Of a stretch of DNA of 64,000 bases, positions 10,626 through 22,800 are shown one piece after another. The notes below the pieces were generated by a model. That model saw only the letters and a list, made by a program, of their open reading frames with translations, was not told where the DNA came from and did no database searches. Origin of the DNA: Theodoxus fluviatilis. Lineage: Eukaryota > Mollusca > Gastropoda > Cycloneritida > Neritidae. Positions within the stretch are counted from its first letter, which is position 1; each line of letters opens with the position of its first letter. The DNA lies in contig JAWQFJ010005888.1 in the NCBI GenBank assembly GCA_034096865.1, forward strand, positions 1 through 64,000. Direction: 5' to 3'. The position numbers and the translations under genes were made by a program.

Positions 10626-11834
10626 TTTCCCTCTATCAAGTTTCATCAGCAATCAGCAGGATGTTGAAAATGTGCCTGAAGTTAGCGGATTTCAAAAGAT
10701 CTCTTCATTGGGAGAGACCGGGGCACTTAACTGCAAAATGCCTGATGGTGGCGACTTCAACTATACAGGTTGTGCATGCTGTGTGAAATGTATGGCTGAT
10801 TTAAAAACTGCTGATCACACTTGGACTGGGAACTGTACAGGGTTGAGGGAACAGGGGCTGCTGGAAAAGCAACATATGCTGGCTTTGTCAGTCCTCCCAA
10901 AGCTCTAGCTTGATGCAGTTGACCAGAACTGAAACAACAGGCCCGGCATTTTATCTCGACACCTGCAAGCTGTGTATGGACCCACTATTCCATCCTACCT
11001 CCCACTACCATTCTCTGTACTTGTTCATTTCTGTTGGAAAATCGATATGCCCCATGCCACACACTCAGGAACAGTGGTGGCAAGGCTGTTTGGTGCTGAC
11101 AGGTTCAGAGCTAGTCATACATCTCTTTCTCTGCCATTCTTTCATGTTCCATGATGCTGTACTCCGTCAGCTTTTCACGTGCACTTTGGGGTGCCCAGGG
11201 AAGTGAAGGCAAACTGCCCTTTTTTTCTTTACCTACTTGAACTCACTGTTTAAAATTGAGAGACCATGTGGTAACTGTTTCTCAAGGTTGTTGCTTGACA
11301 TGTAAGGGAGGGGGGGGGGGGGGGGGGGGGGAAGTTATGGTAACCAGACTATAGGTCCAATAGGCCTATACCTGACCAAGCCTATTTTTTGTATGCCGAC
11401 CCTAAACTTTTTTCAATCATTTCACACACAAAAAAGGAAGGAAAAAAAATGACGGTAATCAATGAATTGTGTGCTGTCCCATCTTCTTTGCCTTATGAGC
11501 ACTATTCAAGTATCAAGAAAAGAAATTAAAATTCAGGCCAAACTACTGACCTCATGTTATTGTGTTCACAACTATTCCTTCTTTTGGTAGAGTCAAAGGA
11601 GGGGCTCAGCTGCATGGGTCAGTACAGGGTGCCATAGCAAGCACCCGGTCCCAGTGGCATGGAGTGATGCTTGTGAATCTGCTGCAAGTCTGGGTCATCC
11701 ATCATTGTTTCAGCATGTCACCTGCACTGCACTGGCTTTATGGCCCTTCAATAACGACAATGATATTCTTTATTGTTGTCCTTTTTGAGTTAATTCTTTG
11801 GGGGTAATTTCATTCCCGGTTATTGCTGTGCAGT
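10626..11834. other. Intergenic, poly(G) tract, no gene seen
   Basis: Open frames up to 117 codons (10555-10908) show no domain and overlap the LINE end. A pure G tract of about 22 bases lies at 11310-11332. Nothing else is identifiable. Confidence 0.5.
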
Positions 11835-12000
11835 GCCCAGTGACCGGTTTTACTCCTCGGTAGGAGAGGCAAAGTGGGTGAAGCACCGTGCCCAAGGATG
11901 CAACTCTAGGATCTGTGCAGCTTCGAACACCGCAGCCATTAGCTGCAGGCCCGAATATCCTAGTGCCATAGCCAGTGGGGTGCCTCCTGTTCCACTTGCT
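11835..12000 (-). repeat. tRNA-derived SINE, decayed
   Basis: Reverse complement matches the SINE at 18186-18362 over the central block (plus strand GGTTTTACTCC, then AAGCACCGTGCCCAAGGATG, then GCAACTCTAGG). The tRNA-like head is largely eroded near 11980. Confidence 0.6.
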
Positions 12001-12279
12001 GGGTTGTACTAGATGCCCATTTCCAAGGGAGCCCTATCAACAATCCTTGGCCCCTTCAGGAAGCCAGCCTAGCTCAGCCTTACATTTGCCAATTTGGTCC
12101 TGTCACTTGTTCTACCACTGTTACCTCCCACTTCAGCTGCAATGTTGTGGTTTGTATGTTGAAGTGGGCTGCGCCATGAACACTTCAATAGTCAGGCCCA
12201 TACAGCACTAATAATAATACCATTGTTTTGCTCAAATACATTCAAATTTGTTTGGCGACTTTCACTCCCAACCCCACTG

Positions 12280-12430
12280 TGGAGCATCCAGTGCCTGGTT
12301 TTGCTCCCCAGTAGGAAAGGCAATGGGGGTCAAGCACCGTGCCCAAGAATGCAACTACAGGATTCATGCTGCGTGGCACACTGAACCTGTTGACCAAAAG
12401 CTGAGAGTCCTAACAACTCAGTGTGAATGA
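12280..12430 (-). repeat. tRNA-derived SINE, decayed
   Basis: Second minus-strand copy of the same family (plus strand GGTTTTGCTCCCCAGTAGG, then GTCAAGCACCGTGCCCAAG). About as diverged as the copy at 11835. Confidence 0.6.
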
Positions 12431-12630
12431 TGCAAGGCCCAGGAATGCAGCTTCATACTCAAACCCATTCTAGTTCACTCGAGACTTCCCCTACCGGCGA
12501 GTGTCTCTAGCCCAGTTGACATAACGTCATGGAAGGTTTTTGTCCAAAATATGCAAATGACGGTCACACGAGAGGCTTGTGGCATAGCCGATCTGCTCCC
12601 CGACATACCTGTTGTTCTAAGACTATTTCG

Positions 12631-12750
12631 CACAACTTACTCTTGTTGGGGCAATAAACAAGCATTTATTCGATAAAATAAAATGTTTGCGTTGAAATGG
12701 AAGTTTTGACATGTGAATGATTTCTGTAAAAGTGAAGAAGAAAATAGTGT
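12631..12750 (-). repeat. Dispersed repeat shared with 17329-17440
   Basis: About 115 bp (starting CTTACTCTTGTTGGGGCAAT on the plus strand) recurs with about 90 percent identity immediately beside the piggyBac element. It is of unknown class, and the minus-strand ORFs covering it are incidental. Confidence 0.7.
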
Positions 12751-13251
12751 CGAACAAACTATTTTTGGCGCAATGCTGGGCCAGAGTCAATACTGATTCG
12801 GGTTCACAGAATGACTCAAACCCTGACCCATCTTGAATCTTCCTCCTGGACAGTTGACCTGTATGGTGCTTGTATGGAAAGTGTAACAAATTTATGTAGG
12901 AAGTAAAGTATCGTGGAAAAATAAAAGGGGAAAAAATGTATCATATTTACCTTGGAAGAAAAATAAGGAAAAAAAAGTAACAGAAAAAAAGTTTCATGAA
13001 AAACTGCATCAGAGTAAGAAGCAACACAGGGGATCAGTGTATCTTAAAAACATTCAGATTACAGTGTCTACATGTACTTCTCTACCATCAGCAGTACAAT
13101 GTTTTCCTCATTCCATCACATCAGTCTTGGAAAGATTCCATCAAAACTAGCATGTACTACAAGTCTAAATGCAAGGATGAAAAGACTGTTGTACATGACG
13201 AAGTATCCCTTTGAAATAAGCCTCAACAACAGATAATGGTCAAATAAACTT

Positions 13252-13257
13252 TTTATT
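13252..13257 (-). terminator. Polyadenylation signal of the secreted-protein gene
   Basis: AATAAA on the minus strand, about 540 bases past the stop codon, with T-rich sequence around it. Cleavage is expected near 13230-13240. It is the first canonical signal downstream of the stop that I noticed. Confidence 0.6.
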
Positions 13258-13793
13258 TCAAAAGCAGATTACAATTGCTACACAGACAGAAAGTCATGGC
13301 ACAAAACTCATGTCAAAAGAGCAATCACAGATGAGAGGCACTATAGGGTGGTCAGTACAAAGCACTTTCATTCTAACAAATCATCACTTGGTACAAGATC
13401 CCCTTCTATGCATTGTTAGATAAACTGGAACTGTAAGAATGGACCATGTGCTTAATTGCTTCACATATATCGAATGTGCAAAACTCCCGCAATGCAGAAT
13501 AACACTCAACATAAGCAGAGGAATGCGTACAACTAGATAATTGTGTACAACAAGTTTTTCTATTATGAAAAAAAAAATCTACTTTCAGACAATTTTGACC
13601 ATGCAAGAATAATCACTTCATCATCACAAACCACAACACAGCACCCCACTCCTCGCCATCCAAAAAAGTAACAGAAAAATTAGAATGGTTCCAAGGCCGG
13701 CAAAAGATCACCAGGTGGAAGCTTGCAGAAAAAACAAACAAACAAACAAAGAGACCATGAAATAACTTTAGTAGCTCAGGGCAGGAAGGGCTC
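13258..13793 (-). other. Predicted 3' untranslated region of the secreted-protein gene
   Basis: Sequence between the TGA and the AATAAA signal with no competing gene. A minus-strand ORF inside it (13613-13885) is an out-of-frame extension of exon 5 and has no recognisable content. Confidence 0.5.
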
Positions 13794-13885
13794 TCAATAC
13801 ACGGTGCAGTTGGCAGAGGTGTACTGAGTGCAGATGGAGTTGCTGGTGGTCTCCGAGTAGCCAGTTTTCTGGTCCAGACCAGCAC
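13794..13885 (-). CDS. Secreted protein gene, exon 5 (last coding exon)
   Basis: The acceptor is CTGCTGCAG at 13886-13894. It encodes AGLDQKTGYSETTSNSICTQ and continues to a TGA at 13794-13796, contributing cysteines 149 and 157. The phase-1 junction with exon 4 completes a glycine codon. Confidence 0.88.
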
Positions 13886-16800
13886 CTGCAGCAGCCATCA
13901 CAAAGCAGTCAGACATATTGGGGTTTTTTCCTTCCCTTTTTTATATATTAAATTATCTTTATTCAGAAGGGAAGGTATTTACACACAAGCAGCAGCAACA
14001 GCCAAAAGAAAAAAGAAACAAGAAGGGCAAAGCCCATACGACTCACATGCTTGACCTTGACCTTTATATGACCTTGACCTTCAGGTGACCTTCAAGGTCA
14101 AGGTCAAACAACTAAACCTACCAATGACATCATACACAAAGAAATGCTTTACACATTTTTCCTACCAAAATACATGTGACCTTGACCCAAGGTCAAGGTC
14201 ATCCAAGGTCATGCAACACAAAGCTGTTAATTCAAGACATAGGAAGCACAATGGTGCTTATTGGCACTTTCTACCATGAGATATAGTCACTTTTAGTGGT
14301 TCACTACCCCATTTTGGTCACATTTCATAAGGGTCAAAGTGACCTTGACCTTGATGATATGTGACCAAATGTGTCTCATGATGAAAGTATAACATGTGCC
14401 CCACATAATTATTAAGTTTGAAACAGTTATCTTCCATAGTTCAGGGTCAAGGTCACTTCAAAATATGTATACAATCCAACTTTGAAGAGCTCCTGTGACC
14501 TTGACCTTGAAGCAAGGTCAACCAAACTGGTATCAAAAGATAGGGCTTGCTTTGACCTATATACCACTTGTAGCTAAGGTCGCCATTCTCAATAACGTGG
14601 GAGAAAATTGGGAAAATGTGAAAAATGACTGTTTTTGAGACCACATTTATGGCTCCTGTGACCTTGACCTTGAAGCAAGGTCAAGTCACTATGTATGTTT
14701 TTTGAGGCCTTGTCATCATACACCATCATGCCACATTTGGTGTTGATAGACTTAATAGTCTCCGAGAAAAATCCAACGTTTAAGTTTTTTACGGACGCCC
14801 GGACAGACGGACGCCCGGACGGACGCCCGGACGGACGGACGGACGACACGGCTCAGTACATAGACTCACTTTTGCTTCGCATGTGAGTCAAAAAGAGAGA
14901 GGGAAAACAAGGGAAAAGGTATATATCATGGGGGATGTCGAGAGATGAGATCTGGATGGATGGGTGGATGGTGTTTAACAGCCTATCAGCCTTTTTATGA
15001 TATGTAAGGCCATTTAGCATGAAAATCATTAGAATAGCATGGGGTAAGCGCTAATCAAGTCATGGTGTCCCTAGTTATTTGCCTCCTACGAATCGCGTAG
15101 GGAGACGCGGTGGGACTATTCTTACCCCAAACCCACAGGGGATAGATGAGATCTGGAATGGGAAGGGGGGGAAGGGCTATGGAGTGGGTGAAGGGGTGAG
15201 AGGCGGAACCGGATCAGAATGCGTTGGGTCAAAGGCCTTTTCTTGTCATTGTTGTATATAATAATTAATAGTGTCTTTATTAATTAATACTGGTAAGACC
15301 AGCGACCACCAAGCAGTCGAAGTAGAATTCTACTCTACTTCATCTCCAAACACATTTCCCTAGGCCCTCGTTCAACAAATGTATTTGCTAAAGGGGCACA
15401 GCTACAATGGCTCTGACCCGAGGTAGTCATTTAAATCCACAAAGTTTAAAACAATGAGTTCTACTTTTTAAAACAGAGGTGAGGGGCCAATGTCAAACTA
15501 CAAATTAAATTTGATGAGGGTTACCCTTCTCTTGTTTTTGGTTTTAAAAAACTGGAGAGCTAGCCCAAGCTTAGCCTGGGTGGCAATGGGCAGTATGGGA
15601 ATGGCATCAAGGGTGTAATGAATGAATAAATGAATGAAGTAAGTTTCATCCTCTCTAAACCTTTTAGGCTATGTTCGGCCATAGACAATGAAAATCACAG
15701 GGGCCGAAGGAGGGATGGATGGAGTCTTATGGCCTATCAGCCTTTGAAGGCCATTCTCTAAGATAACCTATTAAAGTGAGAGCAAGAACAGTCGAGTTTC
15801 GATGTCCCCATTTATTCGCCTCTTATGAATGACATAGGGATACGTGGTGGGTCAATTCTTGTTACCCCCAACCCACAGGGGGGGACACACGAGAGCTGAC
15901 TAGAGAGTTGAATGTTCACTTCTCTCATAATTCACATTCTAAAAACCTCATCAAGACATGGTGGCTCTATTCTTACCCCCAACACAGAAGGAACATGCAA
16001 GTGGGAATTGTCATGAGAAAATGTGTGAAAAGTCTCAAAAATGACAAAATGATATTTTTCAACTGCAAATTTTGTGAAGTTTAAAAAATATATTCCAGAT
16101 GAATTATATTTAAAATACAAAACTATCTACTTTAGCATACAGCTATAGAAATACATGCATGACATAGCTCCCTGGCAACTTTTCGGTCAGTTTTCTCAAA
16201 AACTTCCCGCCACTCTTAACCCTCTGCGTGCCGTCGGCGGTCATAACCGCCGACGTAGTTACCTCCCCTCACAGCCGTCGGCGGATACAGTCGACAGACA
16301 GATAGGCATGTTTGAATCTGGCGCCGTTTGCTATGAATCTTGGGATTGTGAGAGCTCTCTATGCATGGAGACTGCGCAGAAGAGCCTCGCTTTCATAATA
16401 ACAGTCGCCATATTTTTTCACTTCAAGTGCGCGAATTTAGAGCGAATTTTGAAGTTACCGATCGAGGTAGACACGCTGTTGCGCGATTTCGAGTGCGCAC
16501 GCTGGCCCAGAAATGGCTGAGCTCGATCCTGATGAAGAGCGAATCTTTGAAATATTGTTCGATTCTGACTCGGAAGAAGAATTCCATAGCTTCACAGAGG
16601 AAGATTTGGTCGAGTTTGCCACAGACTGACAGTGACAGACGAAATCGAAGTTGAACCAGCCCACTTCAAGATTCCGTCTGCGTATGACCACTCATGGTTG
16701 CTGTGGCAAACTCGACCAAATCTTCCTCTGTGAAGCCATGGAATTCTTCTTCCGAGTCAGAATCGAACAATATTTCAAAGATTCGCTCTTCATCAGGATC

Positions 16801-19800
16801 GAGCTCAGCCATTTCTGGGCCAGCGTGCACAGTCGAAATCGCCCAACAGCGTGTCTACCTCGATCGGTAACTTCTGAATTCGCTCTAAATTCGCGCATGG
16901 ACTCTCCTCAACATGTGCCCGATGAGGTATCTAAATTGGATGCTTTTCATCTCTATTTCAACTAATAAAGTCGTTGACTTGATGGTCGACGAAACGAATC
17001 GCTATGCTGGTCAAGTGAGGGCGAAGAAAGGAAGCGATGCAGGAATTTATTCTCGAGTAAGTCAGTGGCACTCGACACGTTTTTTACTTGTGTTGTCTCA
17101 GTTTTTTTCCTTATCATATTGTATTGCATGGACATAAATTTCAGTGGGTCTATCAGAGAGAGCATTCAATTTTCCATCTTTCCTCCATAAATTTTGCCTC
17201 TATAGCAAAGAATAAAATAATTGTATATTTTTAAACAGAAGAGGGGTCTCGGTTTTGGGGCACGCCCAGAAAATAACTGGCTGCAGGGAGGAAAAACCGT
17301 GAAAAATTAATGGCGTCCAGAGGGTTAACTTACTCTTGTTGAGGCAATAAACAAGCATTTATTCGATAAAATAAAATGTTTGTGTTGAAATGGAAGTTTT
17401 AACATCTGAATGATTTCTGTAAAAAGTGGAGAAGAAACATATATACAATAGAATATATGGCATATACTTTTCTGAACGGGTGCCACCTTCGCCCCAAACG
17501 TTACCTTCAAAGCTACATCCCTTCTCATATGAATAAATATCTCCAATGGGACTATGAGGGACCACATTTCACCTGTGATGAGGTTGTGGAGATTGCAGTA
17601 GTTGGTTCCATAGTCCAGGACAGCATACCACGTCTCGGATGTGCTGTATCCCTGTAGAATAAACCATATCATATCAAATTAACCTTAGGAAAACCATGAA
17701 CATTTATCAGACTATGCCAGACCAAGGATTTCTTCTTGAGATGCTATCAACCAAAACTGAACTTGCACATGTGGAACATGACAGGCATTTTGCTCCACTT
17801 TATTAGTTTCCTCTAAAGCCCTTTGACTGGCTACATTTAAATTTAAAGTTATCAAAGATCATGTCATTTCCAGGTATTCCTTTTGAGTAGTCTCCTCTGT
17901 GACAATGCTGCCTGGAGGTACCACTGCATCAGGAGACTGTTGAGTGAGGGCAAGGTGTTGACTTCTCAGGTTTACTGGTATAGATGGGTGCAGCTATGTT
18001 CCTAGGGCTGGATACAGAACTTAGCACAAGTTTCATTTTATCATGTGGGTTGGCCTCTTCCCTGCAGGGGGAATTGAAGGCTTGGGTAGGTCTCAATAAT
18101 CTAAACCCATCCTATGGCTTCCCCTAGCTGAGCTACTGGATAAGGTCCCAAAACCTAGCAGCCACAGGTTTCATCAGATGAAATCGGGGGCTCTGTGGCC
18201 GAGTGGTTAGCGCACTGGACCTACAGTCGCTAGCGGCCAGTGGGTACGGTACGGCGCTCGAAGCTGAGCGGTTCCCAGAGTTGCATCCTTGAGCAAGATG
18301 CTTAACTTGCATTGCTTCTCCCCACCCAGGAGTAAAACACCAGGGAAACGTGCCAAAGTAATCACTACTGTTGATTGTGGGCAAGAACGGGGAAAAAAAA
18401 GGGCATTGAACATCTCCAGCCATAAGTTCTACACTTACATCGACCCCGCAGGTGCTGCCACTGGGGTGGAAGGTGAAGGTCAGGTCATCTACGTAGTGCT
18501 TCACTGGAGTGGTGTGGGTGCCTGACAGCTGGCTGTCAGTGGAGCTCTTCACCTGTACGAAAGCACAAACAGCACATGATGTACCCATCCTTGCTATCCC
18601 AGCAACCTTCTGATAACCTAGTTGCCGGACACGTAATCTTCAGGTCTTTCCACAAAGACATATGCAGTGAACATATGTTGTGTCCTTGATGCCTCCCTTT
18701 CAACAAATATGAAGACAACCCAAGGTTTCTCAAAGCATGTTGGGGATGAGAGGGTGGTGTGGAAACGGGAGTTTGGTTGGGTCAGAAGAAAATTTGGGGA
18801 GATTTCAGATCCTACACCTGACTAGTGCATTCTTTGATCAGTTTGTCTACAGATGTACATAAATACAATGGAAGTGCTGTGAAAGTTGCCCCCGCCCCCC
18901 TTTAGGATTTGGAAGAAACAAGCTGCCCTGATCAGCTTGATGTCTTCTGCAGTTTGAATTTTAAGATACCTCCCAGTGGCACAGAAATGCTGCTTGGGGC
19001 CGGTTGTGTGAGTGCTACTAGAGCAGGCCCCACAAGCACAAAGTCCACAGCATTCCAGCCGATGACAGAGACATCCATGCAACATAGGCTGTATGAGATT
19101 CTTGATCAGTCGATGAAGAAAACTTGAAATTCATATGCCCAAATATGCTAATTTATTCAAACTGGTATCAGTGTAAACAAAATTTAGTCTGTCACTCAGC
19201 CAGCCGCTGCTCTTGGAAAATATGCATTTGATATTGACTTTGTTTGATTTGTCCCTTGTTTGATGTTTTCTTTCTTTTTCTCTCTGCCTTTGTTTGTTGT
19301 TGTCATGTATGTTTATTTTCTAAATGTCCCCTAGGGTTATGAAATAAATTGTGCCGTAATACGGCACCCAAACTTGAACTTGAACTTGGTATGAGGACTA
19401 TGAACCCAACCCACACACAGATACTATCTGTTTGAACTACTAGATTCCTTATCAGCTAGAGCAGCTAGACACAGCAACCCACATGCCTGCAGAACTGGCA
19501 CAAGTTCTGAGACAATGCATGAGTTGCATTTATCCCCGATTTCTTAACCCCTACTTTTAGAAGGTTGGCAAAAAGGTGAGCTTTAATACATGCGGATCTC
19601 TTCACCGGTTCTATGGAATCAACTGCCAGAGGATCCTAGTCTTGAGACATCCTGGCACCATGGAAAATTTGTGACATTTTGTATTTCTGTGCATGCACCA
19701 CCGAGCAGCCTTTGGGCTAGAAGTGCGCGCAATACAAGTACATTATAGTAGTACACATACATTCATACCCCTCTTCTCAAGCCAGGTTCACTAGTAATGC

Positions 19801-22800
19801 CTTGCACAATTAAACACCAAAACATGAAAGTTATCAAGAGGCACAAATGACATCACGCTTTCATGTTAGACCAATGAGCACTGGCACCACATGGGAGACT
19901 TCAAAGATCTTAAGCATTTTGTGATCAAAAGGCCAGCCTAACATGGGAACTCAACAACCATTCCCAAAAAGCTCAAGAGGATGGTCTTGGTGAATAGACT
20001 TGCAAGCCACCTGTCAGGATTCCCCAAGTGCTCACTGGAAGATGGGACAGCAGACAATTCTTTGATCACCTATGATTTTTGTCTCTTTTCCCCTTTTTCC
20101 ACTGGTAGTCATTATAGATAAATTTAAGTTTATTGTAGGCAGAAACATATAGGGTCAATCAGGTTACTGTAACCATAACTTTTTTTTTCTTATTGCCTAG
20201 GGAGACGATGGATGGATAAATGGAGCCTAAGGGGCCTATCAGGGCTTTATAAGGCCACAGCTGTTGTAAAACCACCAACTTATCAGTGTATAAAACATAT
20301 TTTGTTACTGTGGATTCTTGTACAATTCACTTAACTGTTACCAAAGATTATAGGTTACACAAAGATAGTTCATTAGCTCATTGTTGTGAGGATCGAGACA
20401 CGTTGTGCCCCAAGCGGCTAGAGCTATTGGTGAATCAAGGAAAGGTAATCACACCTCTTAGCGACATGTAAAACTTCCTGTTTATTGACGGTTTCTGATG
20501 AGTTCCGATCATGTTTGTGAATAAATTTACTGTGTAATGTGTAATAAAATGATTTGCTGCAATAATGGGGGTGTTTTGGCTTTTTTTGTAGTGCTCAGGC
20601 GTTGTGAAATCCAACTCGACCTAGATCTACATGGTATGGGTTTGAATGGGAACGATCTATTTTTCATTATTATCTAAGAATGCAAGCTTGTTTATCAACG
20701 TATACACCCCTGTGGAATATCTTTTGGAAATGCAAAGCAATACATACCTGTCAAGAAGGTGATTTGCGGCCAGAAAATCATTCGATTAAGTGAATTCAGT
20801 TGCCGCTTCCGCAAAGAATTAGATTTACGATCAAGCGTTGCCCTGTGACCTGCATTTCGATTGTTAAAAAGTAGGACCTTTCAATACCTTTTGATGCATT
20901 CAACATACAGCTTTGATAAATTAATGCTGTTCATGGCTTACATTATTTTCGGATGGGTTTCTAGTATCTCAAAATATAGCTTTTTCTGCGCGAACTGGAG
21001 AGAGCTGCCGCCATTGAGTTGTCTAAAGAGTAGACATCTACGCCATATCTACACAAAAGCAGTCCTCTGATTGGTTCTCTGAATAGAATCCTCCAATCAG
21101 CAGGCAGCTTTCTTCGCCGTCTTGTCACTAAGCGGTGTGCGTACACTTTCCTTGATTCACCCCTACTCTCGCCGGTAGGTGCAGCGTCTTGTAACTTTGA
21201 AGAGCAAAAGCTCGGCATGAGCTATCTTTGTGTAACCTATAATCTTTGCTGTTACATTAAGCACACTCAGAACCACTGCCCATCAGCCTGTATGGGCCAT
21301 GTAAGACCCCCTATCATGAAAAATCACATAAGCTGTTAGAGCAAGATTTAAGTCTCAACCCCTCTAGTCACTTGCCTCCCATGAAGCACATAGGGATGGA
21401 TGAATGGATGGAAGGAGCCCTAGGGCCCATCAGCTGTTAGGTCATACAGGGTAGGGATGGATGGAGTTTTACTGCCTACCAGCCTTTGTAGGCTAAGGTC
21501 ATACAAGATTATAACAAAGTTCAATGAGGTAAAAATGTTGAATTAAGAGACAAATGGAGAAATATCGAAAAACAATACTGACATTGAATGACTCAAAGAT
21601 GAGAATAAAACTCTGAATCTTTCAACAATATTATCACAGCAAGAGGATCTAATCTTAACCCCCAATCTACAAAGAGCTGCTCCAAAGCTACTAAAACAGT
21701 AGTTCTTGATGAAGTCCTTGTGGTCTACTATACTCACAGCATAGAGACACTTCTCTCCACCATTTTTGCAGTTGTCAGCTGTCCCCCATGTTTTCATCTG
21801 CTGCACCAGGGCACTGCTCACGTCAGAGCAAGACATGCCGAAGGTCCTAAAAAATTCAAAAACCAAAATGTGTACATATTACACATCAACAAGTACAACT
21901 ATAATTTTATAAAGCATATTATAAGGCCAAAAGAAGAAAAAAAGTGTGGTTATGGTAGCATGGCCAGAAATAGGGTCGGTAGGTCGGCTTGAATTGTTTT
22001 AATAGCAGAGGCCAGATTGAACATAAGTAACAATTTCTCATTTGATGAAAAAACCTAATTCCTGAGGTGCTCCTAAGGCAGGGATGATGGGACAGCACAC
22101 ATATTCATTGGTTGCCATCCATTTCTTCCTCCCTTTTTCCTCTTGTTTTGCACAATCGATAAAAACAATTTTAGGGTCAGCAGAAAATAATAGGGTCATT
22201 TGGGTTACTGTAACCACAGCTATTTTAATCTTTAGAAGCAAGATTTAAAATATCTAGAATTCTTTTGAAGAAATTTCAGTCCCAGGTGCTACTGTGCACT
22301 TTTGCTGAGCAGATAACAGACCATTCCAGAGTAACTGGCCATTCCAAATGACTGATGGGATGGATGGATGGATGGAGTTTTACTGCAATGAATGGCCATT
22401 AACAAGATTAAGAACTAAAATCACTAGAAAATTTTACAGCAAGCACAAATCAAGTCAAAACATGCCTATTTATTTGCCTCTTACGAGTTGCATTGGGAGA
22501 CGCGGTGGGTCTATTCTGACCCCCAACCCACAATGCCAAGAATGCCAGGAAGATACTTAAAGACAGGGGTTCTTCCATTCTGCTTGTTTGGAAATGTCTC
22601 ATCTTCGGCACCCAGTAAGGTAGCAACAAAGGTTGCTGATGCTGTGGTATCAACCCATCTCTCACTCAAGAATCAACAACTTGTTACAATTGAATGTTTA
22701 AATGTTAAAGTAAATAATTAGAGGAGCTTCTCAGGGTGAAATTGACTCAACCTTGTACTGAGATCAGTGCTGTGTTTTAGTACAGGAGCTCTGACAAGCA

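Larger units (their letters stand above)
16216..17328 (+). mobile_element. piggyBac-type non-autonomous element with TTAA target duplication
   Basis: TTAA at 16216-16219 and at 17325-17328 flank an element that begins CCCTCTGCGTGCC and ends GGCGTCCAGAGGG, an imperfect inverted terminal repeat of piggyBac type. A subterminal palindrome (GTCGGCGGTCATAACCGCCG) starts near 16232. The interior has an acidic N-terminal transposase fragment (16513), an inverted duplicate of it (16702-16896) and a piece of the DDE_Tnp_1_7 front region (about 16910-17060, with VDLMVDETNRYA). The catalytic core is missing. It sits inside intron 4 of the secreted-protein gene. Confidence 0.88.
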
